Assembly (NCBI GenBank): GCA_029261615.1
Contig: JAJDAX010000113.1
Coordinates: forward strand, 1-6,187
DNA length: 6,187 bases
Source: Nitrospinaceae bacterium
GTDB taxonomy: Bacteria > Nitrospinota > Nitrospinia > Nitrospinales > Nitrospinaceae
Reading direction: 5' to 3'
The notes under the pieces are model-generated. The model was not told where the DNA came from and did no database searches. It saw only the letters and a program-made list of their open reading frames with translations. Every line of letters begins with the position of its first letter. The stretch's first letter is position 1. This document shows positions 1-5,729 of the stretch, piece after piece. Both the position numbers and the translations under genes were made by a program.

Positions 1-9
1 CTTATTGAA

Positions 10-14
10 AAGGA
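10..14 (+). promoter_or_regulatory. Ribosome binding site of the HNH gene
   Basis: AAGGA lies six bases before the ATG at 21, a good Shine-Dalgarno match at good spacing. It supports that ATG as the true start. It is one of only three strong ribosome binding sites in the window. Confidence 0.7.
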
Positions 15-20
15 AAGCGG

Positions 21-563
21 ATGCTGGATAAACAAAAAGTCCTGATACTTAATTTCTCGTATGAACCCCTGCAGTTTTGTACCGCCAAGCGGGGGATCAT
101 CATGGTTTTGTCTGGACGTGCTGAGAAAATTGAGTCCAACGGGTACATTGTCCGGTCACCAAGCCAAAGCTTTGCTTTGCCAACAGTCATTCGCGTTTTG
201 AAAATGGTGAGGAGGAATATGGGTAAGGGATTGTCCTTTAGTAAAAAGAATATTTTGCGGCGGGACAATTACACTTGCCAATACTGTGGAGTTCGAGAAA
301 GTATGTTGACAGTGGACCACGTAATTCCAAAATCGCGAGGAGGCGGCACCAATTGGACCAATGTGGTGGTAGCTTGCAAACCTTGTAATCTCAAGAAGGG
401 AAGCAAAACGGCTGTTGAAGCCGGGATGCCACTTAAGAAAAAACCATTCCGTCCTGATTTTCATTACCACTCTTTTGTAGTTCCATCGGCTTCCGAAGAG
501 CATTTGGAAAGCTGGTATAAATACCTGCCACAGGCACTCAAGGCACGCAATTCCTTTAATTAA
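21..563 (+). CDS. HNH endonuclease family protein
   Basis: A 180-residue protein with a C-terminal HNH nuclease fold. Seen in the sequence: two CxxC zinc knuckles (C86/C89 and C119/C122), the catalytic DH pair at D99-H100 followed by IPKSRGG, the central Asn in WTN (N114), and the closing CN..K motif (C122-N123, K126). The N-terminal part (VLILNFSYEPLQ, residues 7-18) is the conserved leader of a widespread chromosomal HNH family that stands alone rather than inside a restriction operon or intron. Family knowledge predicts metal-dependent nicking or cutting of DNA, but the physiological role of this subfamily is not established. All key residues are present, so it looks active. It is intact, starts behind a good ribosome binding site, and ends 25 bases before the next gene. 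No methylase or mobile element is nearby, so a restriction or homing role is not supported. Confidence 0.9.
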   Translation: MLDKQKVLILNFSYEPLQFCTAKRGIIMVLSGRAEKIESNGYIVRSPSQSFALPTVIRVLKMVRRNMGKGLSFSKKNILRRDNYTCQYCGVRESMLTVDHVIPKSRGGGTNWTNVVVACKPCNLKKGSKTAVEAGMPLKKKPFRPDFHYHSFVVPSASEEHLESWYKYLPQALKARNSFN

Positions 564-588
564 ATAGCAATCCTTTCCTGGTCACATT

Positions 589-1905
589 TTGGAACCCATT
601 TCCCTGATTCAGATTATTTCCGAGGAAGAGTTTTTAATCCTTCTTCAAGATAGTTGTGGTTCTTTTTTTAAAACTTTCAACGCGTTTCAGGACCTTCCCC
701 AGGGAGATGGCGGAGCGACGCGAAAATGTTATTCCAGCCTTATTCAGGAGGCGGAATTGCTGGAAAGTTTTCTGGATGAACACGGTGCGCGGGAAAATAA
801 AACCTGGGCCTGTTTTACTGAATATGTTGCCAGTATTCGTAACTTGGTTAAGGCGGCCTTTTTCTGCAAACACCTTGTCGACCGTTACCCTTTCTATAAA
901 CTCAGAGACTCGAAAGAAATGGAGGATCGATTTTTTAATGACTCGCTTGTTGTCCTGGCGTTTTTGAATAATTCAATCCTAAAACTTTTCGTTGAATGCA
1001 AGGAGGAAGGAAAAAAGCACCAGCTGGCCATACCGCAAGGTTCAATCAGCCCCGATAATTTTGCTCTATTGGAAGCCAATAAAAGGCTTCCAAAAAATGT
1101 AGAAGGTGAAGAGGTCAATGAGCAGGAAGACCGCATCATTGATATGCTGGAAAAAATGAATTCTGTTGGCAATCTTATGGAGTCTATGAAAGTCGAGCCA
1201 ACCCAGGAACGGGAATCGTTAAAGAAAATTGTCCCGAATAAAATCGATGAAAAAAATGCGCGTATGCTAATGAACCTTGTCCATAGTATTCAATCAGAAT
1301 TTGATACCTACATTAAAAGCACGCCCATTGAGCAAAAACACGAAGGGCTTAAAGGGATAAGAGGCTATATCTCGATGCCTCTGCATTTATTGGAGATGAT
1401 GATCTGGCTCATACATTTCTATGAGCGCCATGAGGATGAGATTCGGAAGGGTGAAGCCAAAAAGGTCATCAGCGGGTTGGTGGACAAAAACGATTTGTTA
1501 TTCCACGTAGTCAACTATTGTTTTTTTTTTTCCCTGTACTACGTTCATGAGGGCGACAAACTAAGCAAAGAACTTCTGAAGATTTTTGTGAAGACGGTTC
1601 GTTATGAATTGCCGGTCCCAGATCCCCTGGGATTCCATGCCCGTCCTTCAACTTATGTTTCAAAAATCGTTCGACGCTACGAAGGTAATGCCTGGATGAT
1701 CATTGATGATGAAAAAATTGATGCCAAGTCTGTGATGGGTTTATTGCAGGCGGGTGGTGAATTAGCAGATAAAGGTTACAAGACTGTCATGTTTGAAGGG
1801 GATAAAAGAGTGCTGGACGATTTGAAAATCCTGGCATCCTGTAACTATTGCGAGGAACAGGAGGTTCCGGCCGAACTCGATTACCTTAGGGGCTCTATTG
1901 AATAA
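589..1905 (+). CDS. HPr phosphocarrier domain fused to a large helical N-terminal region
   Basis: A 438-residue protein. The C-terminal ~100 residues (about 338-425) are an HPr domain: GFHARPS places the phospho-accepting histidine at H350, and AKSVMGLLQAG places a serine at S381. The H-to-S distance is 31 residues, identical to His15-Ser46 of classical HPr. HPr takes phosphate from Enzyme I and passes it to EIIA proteins; the serine is the target of HPr kinase/phosphorylase where that enzyme exists. Free HPr is only about 85-90 residues, so the ~335-residue N-terminal extension is exceptional. It looks alpha-helical, soluble and charged, with hydrophobic stretches near 86-99, 120-136 and 265-278, and I do not recognise its family. 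The start is uncertain: TTG at 589 is the first usual start codon after an in-frame stop at 565-567, no Shine-Dalgarno precedes it, and the first in-frame ATG is codon 111. An 11-T run at 1521-1531 lies before the HPr domain. The product is probably a phosphorylation-controlled regulator, which is inference. Confidence 0.82.
   Translation: MEPISLIQIISEEEFLILLQDSCGSFFKTFNAFQDLPQGDGGATRKCYSSLIQEAELLESFLDEHGARENKTWACFTEYVASIRNLVKAAFFCKHLVDRYPFYKLRDSKEMEDRFFNDSLVVLAFLNNSILKLFVECKEEGKKHQLAIPQGSISPDNFALLEANKRLPKNVEGEEVNEQEDRIIDMLEKMNSVGNLMESMKVEPTQERESLKKIVPNKIDEKNARMLMNLVHSIQSEFDTYIKSTPIEQKHEGLKGIRGYISMPLHLLEMMIWLIHFYERHEDEIRKGEAKKVISGLVDKNDLLFHVVNYCFFFSLYYVHEGDKLSKELLKIFVKTVRYELPVPDPLGFHARPSTYVSKIVRRYEGNAWMIIDDEKIDAKSVMGLLQAGGELADKGYKTVMFEGDKRVLDDLKILASCNYCEEQEVPAELDYLRGSIE
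1521..1531 (+). repeat. T11 homopolymer inside the HPr fusion gene
   Basis: Eleven consecutive T residues encode part of C311-F-F-F-S315. The frame is intact with eleven. Gain of one T would hit TGA at 1548-1550 (about 320 residues), and loss of one would hit TAA at 1562-1564 (about 324 residues). Both products would lack the HPr domain. It is either a slippage site or simply a codon run; the sequence alone does not decide. Confidence 0.9.
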
Positions 1906-1913
1906 GTTTAGTC

Positions 1914-2420
1914 ATGAATGATTCTGAGGAAATATTTGATGTTGTAGACCAGGATGATCAAGTGGTTGGGCAGGCCAGTCGGAAGGAAGTTCATCAACGT
2001 GGTTTGCTTCATCGTTCAGTCCACATCCTGATATTTAATTCCAAAGGTGAACTGTTTCTTCAGAAAAGGTCTATGGCTAAAGATGAAAACCCCGGATATT
2101 GGGATACCTCCGCTGCGGGTCATGTTGATGCAGGGGAGGGATATGATAATTGCGCCCACCGGGAGCTTGCTGAAGAGTTGGGGATAAAAGCAGATCTAAA
2201 GGAAATAGGCAAATTCAGTGCCTGTCCTGAAACCTATTCCGAGCATGTTCGTGTCTATACAGGCACCTCTGATGACCGCATTGTTATCAATCAGGATGAA
2301 ATAGCAGAGGGCCGGTTCTGGATTTTTGAAGATATTGAAAAGGCCATTTTGGATGCATCCTTACCTTTCACCTCAACCTTCAGGTTGATCCTCGATAAGT
2401 TTGGCGATAGTCTGCGTTAA
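1914..2420 (+). CDS. Nudix hydrolase, IPP-isomerase-like subgroup
   Basis: A 168-residue protein with a perfect Nudix box, GX5EX7REUXEEXGU, at residues 69-91: G69, E75, R83-E84-L85, E87-E88, G90-I91. The glutamates bind Mg2+ and the family hydrolyses nucleoside diphosphates linked to another moiety. The N-terminal part (F8-D-V-V, H27-RGLLHR region, LQKRS at 49-53, then a PGYWDTSAAGH stretch) resembles the YfcD/DR0079-type group related to isopentenyl diphosphate isomerase. The catalytic cysteine motif of true isomerases (TNTCCSHP) is replaced by WDTSAAGHV, so hydrolase activity is more likely than isomerisation. The substrate cannot be read from sequence. The gene begins eight bases after the HPr fusion gene and has no clear Shine-Dalgarno, which suggests translational coupling to it. 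It is full length for the family. Confidence 0.9.
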   Translation: MNDSEEIFDVVDQDDQVVGQASRKEVHQRGLLHRSVHILIFNSKGELFLQKRSMAKDENPGYWDTSAAGHVDAGEGYDNCAHRELAEELGIKADLKEIGKFSACPETYSEHVRVYTGTSDDRIVINQDEIAEGRFWIFEDIEKAILDASLPFTSTFRLILDKFGDSLR

Positions 2421-2486
2421 GAAGTTTTCAATCCAAATCGGCTTGGTGCAGGCTTTTAAAATCACCTAACCCAAAAATAAAACTTT

Positions 2487-3167
2487 ATGACAACCTTTGA
2501 TACGATTGTAGTTCTGGTTTTAAGTGTCAGTCTTATTTATTCTCTGTTTCGCGGGATGATTAAGGAGATTTTTTCCCTTCTTTCGATTGCCATAGGATAC
2601 TTGGTCGCGCTCAAATACAACCACGAGGCGGCAATTGAACTCAAAGGGGTTATAGAATCTGAACCTGTCGCCCGGGCTGTTGGATTTGTCGGACTTTACC
2701 TTGTTTTTTCCATGGCGGTTTCCCTTGTTGGGTTTTTGGTAAAAAAACTTCTTCATAAATCCGACGCTCTTTCGGGGGTGGACCGTATTATTGGTGGGGG
2801 TATTGGATTGCTTAAAGCTGTTGCGCTGATTGCGATGGTGATCGTTCCTCTTCAATGGTTTCCTGATTTTTATAAAAATGTTACTAAGGATTCCGTTACC
2901 GTTCCGTATATAGAACAAGCCACCGTAGAAGTTAAACACCTGTTAAACGTTGATGATGATTTTTTTGAACGGAATCTGAATAAAGTGAAAAAGTTGAAGG
3001 AGGAAATGCCGGATATTGAAAAAATGAAAGAGATGGGTGAACAGTTTGAAAAAATAAAAAAACAGGCTGAAGACCTGGGCGTGTCTAAAACGGATCCCCA
3101 GGATAAACATAGCCAGGAAGATCAGAAAAAACTGGATGACCTGATCCGGTCCGTAACCAAGGAATAA
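2487..3167 (+). CDS. CvpA family inner-membrane protein
   Basis: A 226-residue protein with four predicted membrane segments at about 4-20, 27-45, 63-86 and 102-124. CvpA-family signatures are present: RGMIKEIFSLLSIAIGY near 22-38 and DRIIGGGIGLLKAV near 99-112. CvpA is needed for colicin V production in E. coli, and homologues have been linked to envelope integrity and stress; the biochemical activity is unknown. After the membrane core comes a long soluble tail (about 155-226) that is highly charged and Lys/Glu rich, probably helical or coiled coil, longer than the minimal family fold of roughly 160-170 residues. A 66-base gap separates it from the Nudix gene, the widest break in the first seven genes, with no promoter or terminator I can support. 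The ATG lacks a clear Shine-Dalgarno. The aminotransferase gene follows after nine bases. Confidence 0.88.
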   Translation: MTTFDTIVVLVLSVSLIYSLFRGMIKEIFSLLSIAIGYLVALKYNHEAAIELKGVIESEPVARAVGFVGLYLVFSMAVSLVGFLVKKLLHKSDALSGVDRIIGGGIGLLKAVALIAMVIVPLQWFPDFYKNVTKDSVTVPYIEQATVEVKHLLNVDDDFFERNLNKVKKLKEEMPDIEKMKEMGEQFEKIKKQAEDLGVSKTDPQDKHSQEDQKKLDDLIRSVTKE

Positions 3168-3176
3168 TCCACTGAT

Positions 3177-4049
3177 ATGACGACACGTATCAATTTTAAA
3201 GGTGAAATCGGCCCGGATGCTTTTATCTCAGTTCTGGATCACGGTTTCTTGTTTGGGGACAGTGTATACGAAGTGGTTGTGACCCAAGGAGGTGGTCCCT
3301 GTTTTATGAAAGGGCACCTGAAGCGATTACGCAATTCCGCAGCTGGCCTCACGATGGAAATACCCTGGTCGGATGAAATTATTGTCGAGCAGGTAATGCG
3401 TACCATTAAAGATGCGGGCAATGAAGAGTCCTATGTAAGGATAATTGTAACCCGGGGTGTGGGTGAACTGGATATTGATCCCACCTCTTGCTCAAATCCT
3501 GAATTGATTGTGTTGGTCACCGAATTAAAGCCGTATCCTCTTTCCAGTTATGAAAAAGGTATTAATGTTGCCTTGGTTTCAGTCAAACGTAACTCCAGGG
3601 ATACGGTCAATCCTGGGATAAAAACGGGTAATTATCTGAACAACGTTTTGGCTAAAGTGGAATCCAACAGCATGGGCGCACAGGATGCCTTGATGTTGAA
3701 TCATCAGGGGCACCTTACAGAATGCACCACAAGCAATTTCTTTTTTGTTATTGAAGGAAGGATCCTTACCCCTTCTCTGGATTGCGGAATTCTCGCAGGG
3801 ATTACCCGTGATGTACTGCTTCAATTGGCTCAGGAAAATGGGGTCTTGGTCGAGCAGGGTGAATGGCCACCTGAAAGTCTGTCAAAAGCCGAGGAAGCGT
3901 TCATCACCGGGACCGTAAAAAAGGTAATGCCAGTAACGCATCTTGATGGTCGATCAATTGGGAATGGCCAACCCGGGCCTGTGACCCGACGCATGATGCG
4001 ACTTTACGATAAGGCTTTGGAGGAAGAAGGGAAGTCTTCCTCTGGGTAG
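3177..4049 (+). CDS. PLP-dependent class IV aminotransferase (IlvE/Dat/PabC fold)
   Basis: A 290-residue class IV (fold type IV) PLP enzyme of normal family length. Seen: DHGFLFGDSVYE at 21-32 (the active-site entry motif), YVR at 86-88, the Schiff-base lysine K149 in IKTGNYL, E182 in LTECTTSNFF (the glutamate that contacts the PLP ring nitrogen), GITR at 208-211, and TGTVKKVMPV at 244-253 in the phosphate-binding region. Members act as branched-chain aminotransferase (IlvE), D-amino acid aminotransferase (Dat) or aminodeoxychorismate lyase (PabC). The FGDSVYE form is closer to the Dat/PabC-like style, while the GTVKKVMPV and GPVTRRM region is like many proteins annotated IlvE, so I leave the substrate open. 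It starts nine bases after cvpA; AAGGA at 3159-3163 is 13 bases from the ATG, a little far. coaE follows after 21 bases. Confidence 0.92.
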   Translation: MTTRINFKGEIGPDAFISVLDHGFLFGDSVYEVVVTQGGGPCFMKGHLKRLRNSAAGLTMEIPWSDEIIVEQVMRTIKDAGNEESYVRIIVTRGVGELDIDPTSCSNPELIVLVTELKPYPLSSYEKGINVALVSVKRNSRDTVNPGIKTGNYLNNVLAKVESNSMGAQDALMLNHQGHLTECTTSNFFFVIEGRILTPSLDCGILAGITRDVLLQLAQENGVLVEQGEWPPESLSKAEEAFITGTVKKVMPVTHLDGRSIGNGQPGPVTRRMMRLYDKALEEEGKSSSG

Positions 4050-4070
4050 CGGATTCGAGAAAGAACGGTT

Positions 4071-4676
4071 ATGGCTATATTGGTGGGTGTCACGGGTGGG
4101 ATGGGGTCTGGGAAGTCGACTGTTTCGGAAATTATATCCAGATTGGGCGGGCATATCATTGACGCAGACCAGATTTGTCGCCGTCTTGTTGAACCCGGAA
4201 AAGATGCCTGGAAAGAAGTGGTGGAGGCTTTAGGCCCGGAGATTGTTTTGCCCGACCAAACCCTGGATCGGAAAAGAATTGCACAAATTATTTTTAACGA
4301 TTCTGGGAAAAAAGACTTGTTAGAGAAAATTCTGCATCCAAAGGTGTTTGAAGAGGAGCAGGAAGAGTTTGGATCACTAAGCAAGAAAAACCCCTCATCT
4401 GTTGTTATTTTAGATGCTGCCCTGTTAATTGAATCAGGAAATTACCGAAAAGTAGATAAAGTGGTGGTCGTGGCCTGTCCTGAAGAGCAGCAAATCATGC
4501 GGATTGTGCAACAGGGTCGATTTACAGAGGAAGATGCAAGACTCAGAATTCGTCACCAGATGTCTTTGGAGGAAAAAAAAGTTTTGGCCGATTATATTCT
4601 GGAAAACGATTCTTCACTCGAGAGCCTTGAACGGAGAGTCGAAGAATTATTTGAAAATCTCAAGGCATTGACCTGA
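4071..4676 (+). CDS. coaE: Dephospho-CoA kinase
   Basis: A 201-residue P-loop kinase of typical CoaE length. It phosphorylates the 3'-hydroxyl of dephospho-CoA with ATP, the last step of coenzyme A synthesis, in the cytosol. Seen: Walker A GGMGSGKS ending at S16 (G9-S16), the acidic pair D31-A-D33 in IIDAD that positions substrate, LDRKRIAQIIF near 85-95, the HP motif in the LHPKVF stretch, LLIESG near 118-123, the lid region with conserved Arg/Gln around 148-165, and the terminal DYILENDSS motif that is characteristic of CoaE. All expected motifs are intact. It lies 21 bases after the aminotransferase gene and only four bases before fliL, so it is probably read as part of the same transcript. 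The start at ATG 4071 places the P-loop at the normal distance from the N terminus. Confidence 0.96.
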   Translation: MAILVGVTGGMGSGKSTVSEIISRLGGHIIDADQICRRLVEPGKDAWKEVVEALGPEIVLPDQTLDRKRIAQIIFNDSGKKDLLEKILHPKVFEEEQEEFGSLSKKNPSSVVILDAALLIESGNYRKVDKVVVVACPEEQQIMRIVQQGRFTEEDARLRIRHQMSLEEKKVLADYILENDSSLESLERRVEELFENLKALT

Positions 4677-4680
4677 ACAA

Positions 4681-5295
4681 ATGGCAGCACAAGACGAGAA
4701 AGCCGCTGAAGATGAAGCCCAGGCGTTAGAACGTCTTCTTGAGGAGGATCGGGGAAAAGAAGAGGGTGAGGCTTCCGAGGAAGAGAAAGGAGGAAAAAGT
4801 AAAAAGAAACTATTAATGATTGCAGCAGGAGCAGTTTTGCTGATTGGTGGTGTGGTCGGTTTTTTTATGATGAGTTCGGAGGAAGAAGCTCCGCCCTCGC
4901 TTGAAGAATTGGCAGAGCCAGTCGAAGATCCGAAAATAACAGAAGAAAAAAAGCAGGCCTTGAGGGAAGCGGAAGCTCCAAAGTTTTATGATCTGGAACC
5001 CTTCTTTCTGCCATTGGTTGAAAAGAAAAAAGAAACCGGACAGTTTGTCCATATCCGGATTCACCTCCAGATGAGCAATATTAAGCTAAATGAAGAGATA
5101 GACACAGTGCTCCCGTTAATCAGGCAAACGATTTATGAAATTCTCGAGAGAAAACGGCCAAGAGATTACCTGAATCCCAAAAAGCCCATAAAAGAGCGGT
5201 TAAAAAGCGAAATTGTGACTTCTGCCAATACTTTGCTCGTGACGGGAAGTGGCAAAATCAACGATGTCTATTTTTCAGAATTTATTATCAGGTAA
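4681..5295 (+). CDS. fliL: Flagellar basal body-associated protein FliL
   Basis: A 204-residue single-pass membrane protein. The N-terminal 43 residues are cytoplasmic, acidic and end in a basic patch (KSKKK at 39-43), followed by one membrane helix at about 44-63 and a periplasmic domain of about 140 residues. That domain has the FliL pattern: a Y-D-L-E-P-F-F-L-P-L entry strand at 103-112, HIRIHLQM near 124-131, a long helix about 137-158, and the closing VYFSEFIIR at 196-204, equivalent to the VyFteFviq ending typical of the family. FliL surrounds the stator units and supports motor torque and stator stability. The cytoplasmic acidic tail is longer than in enteric FliL. The gene follows coaE by four bases and has no strong ribosome binding site, which fits coupling. 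It is not followed by fliM/fliN as in many flagellar operons. Confidence 0.88.
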   Translation: MAAQDEKAAEDEAQALERLLEEDRGKEEGEASEEEKGGKSKKKLLMIAAGAVLLIGGVVGFFMMSSEEEAPPSLEELAEPVEDPKITEEKKQALREAEAPKFYDLEPFFLPLVEKKKETGQFVHIRIHLQMSNIKLNEEIDTVLPLIRQTIYEILERKRPRDYLNPKKPIKERLKSEIVTSANTLLVTGSGKINDVYFSEFIIR

Positions 5296-5301
5296 GACCG
5301 C

Positions 5302-5329
5302 TTGACAGAGAGTGTGCAGGGGATATAGT
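5302..5329 (+). promoter_or_regulatory. Near-consensus sigma-70 type promoter
   Basis: TTGACA at 5302-5307 (6 of 6 consensus) and TATAGT at 5324-5329 (5 of 6) are separated by 16 bases, close to the optimal 17. The predicted start of transcription is near 5336, giving a leader of about 24 bases to the ATG at 5360. It begins seven bases after the fliL stop and precedes the small gene and fliK. It does not resemble sigma-28 or sigma-54 flagellar promoters. Confidence 0.65.
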
Positions 5330-5346
5330 AATTAGAACAACCCGTT

Positions 5347-5353
5347 AAAGGGA
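5347..5353 (+). promoter_or_regulatory. Ribosome binding site of the small gene before fliK
   Basis: AAAGGGA ends six bases before the ATG at 5360. It is a good purine-rich Shine-Dalgarno site and supports that start over later codons. Confidence 0.65.
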
Positions 5354-5359
5354 AAAAAG

Positions 5360-5689
5360 ATGCCAATTACCAATCCAGCCAGCGTCCAGCACGTTCTCCA
5401 GATGAGCCCTTCCGTCGAACGGGTCATGTTAGAGGCACAGACCCACCATAGAGTGGATCAGTCTTTAAAGGAAGAAAGGACCGCTCTGGATGAAATTGAG
5501 CAGAATGAAATCCAGGACCCCGAAGAGACTAAAGAGCCAAACCCCTCCGATCCCGACGGAAAAAACTCCAACCGACAAGTCAGGATCAAGAAAAAGAATG
5601 CCAGCGCCGAAATAGAAGAAGAGACCCTTGAAGAAAGAATTCCCATAGTTGAGGGCAATCCTAGCGCCCACCTTGATTTAAGGGTCTAA
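5360..5689 (+). CDS. Small acidic protein of unknown function encoded before fliK
   Basis: A 109-residue protein I do not recognise as a named family. It has no signal peptide, membrane helix, cysteine or catalytic motif. The N-terminal part (about 1-50: PITNPASVQHVLQMSPSVE, then a long Glu/Gln-rich helix) looks ordered or helical; the middle (about 52-72) is Pro/Asp/Asn rich and probably disordered; a basic patch RIKKKN at 75-80 is followed by an acidic stretch and a hydrophobic end LDLRV. That it is a real gene is supported by a strong promoter, a good ribosome binding site and its tight position 40 bases before fliK. Small proteins of similar layout precede fliK in some other flagellated bacteria, from general memory rather than a search, so a flagellar assembly or chaperone-like role is plausible but unproven. 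Confidence in the gene is higher than in any role. Confidence 0.72.
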   Translation: MPITNPASVQHVLQMSPSVERVMLEAQTHHRVDQSLKEERTALDEIEQNEIQDPEETKEPNPSDPDGKNSNRQVRIKKKNASAEIEEETLEERIPIVEGNPSAHLDLRV

Positions 5690-5693
5690 TCTC

Positions 5694-5707
5694 GAATCGC
5701 CGGATTC
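5694..5707. repeat. Short inverted repeat between the small gene and fliK
   Basis: GAATC, a four-base GCCG loop, then GATTC form a perfect five-base-pair stem in the 40-base gap. There is no T run after it, so it is not a rho-independent terminator. A repeat this small can occur by chance; it may mildly affect mRNA processing or translation of fliK. Confidence 0.35.
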
Positions 5708-5719
5708 AACATCCTCCCT

Positions 5720-5724
5720 GGAGA
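5720..5724 (+). promoter_or_regulatory. Ribosome binding site of the fliK-like gene
   Basis: GGAGA lies five bases before the ATG at 5730. It decides the start of the truncated final gene. Confidence 0.65.
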
Positions 5725-5729
5725 TACCT

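Noticed and set aside
21..563. The HNH gene as part of a restriction, homing or anti-phage system.
   Set aside because: No methylase, intron or mobile gene lies beside it, and its N-terminal leader matches a common stand-alone chromosomal HNH family.
1914..2420. The Nudix gene as isopentenyl diphosphate isomerase (idi).
   Set aside because: The general layout is similar, but the catalytic cysteine motif is replaced by WDTSAAGHV and a perfect Nudix box is present.
2421..2486. A terminator or promoter in the 66-base gap between the Nudix and cvpA genes.
   Set aside because: GGCTT occurs twice as a direct repeat, not as an inverted one, and no stable stem followed by T residues is present. No pair of promoter hexamers with acceptable spacing was found.
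2520..2939. A 139-codon open frame on the minus strand opposite cvpA, and other long minus-strand frames such as 156-503 and 4004-4384.
   Set aside because: They lie wholly or mainly inside well-supported plus-strand genes, show no recognisable domain and have low-complexity or Cys/Ser-rich compositions typical of antisense shadows.
4571..4580. An eight-A run in coaE as a programmed frameshift site.
   Set aside because: coaE reads through in one frame to its full canonical length with all motifs, and Lys codons in an acidic-basic helix explain the run.
5679..5706. A possible sigma-28 flagellar promoter before fliK (TAAG, then GCCGGATT).
   Set aside because: The spacing is one base too long and the -10 half has an extra G compared with GCCGATAA, so it matches only loosely. 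It also overlaps the stop of the small gene and a chance-sized inverted repeat.
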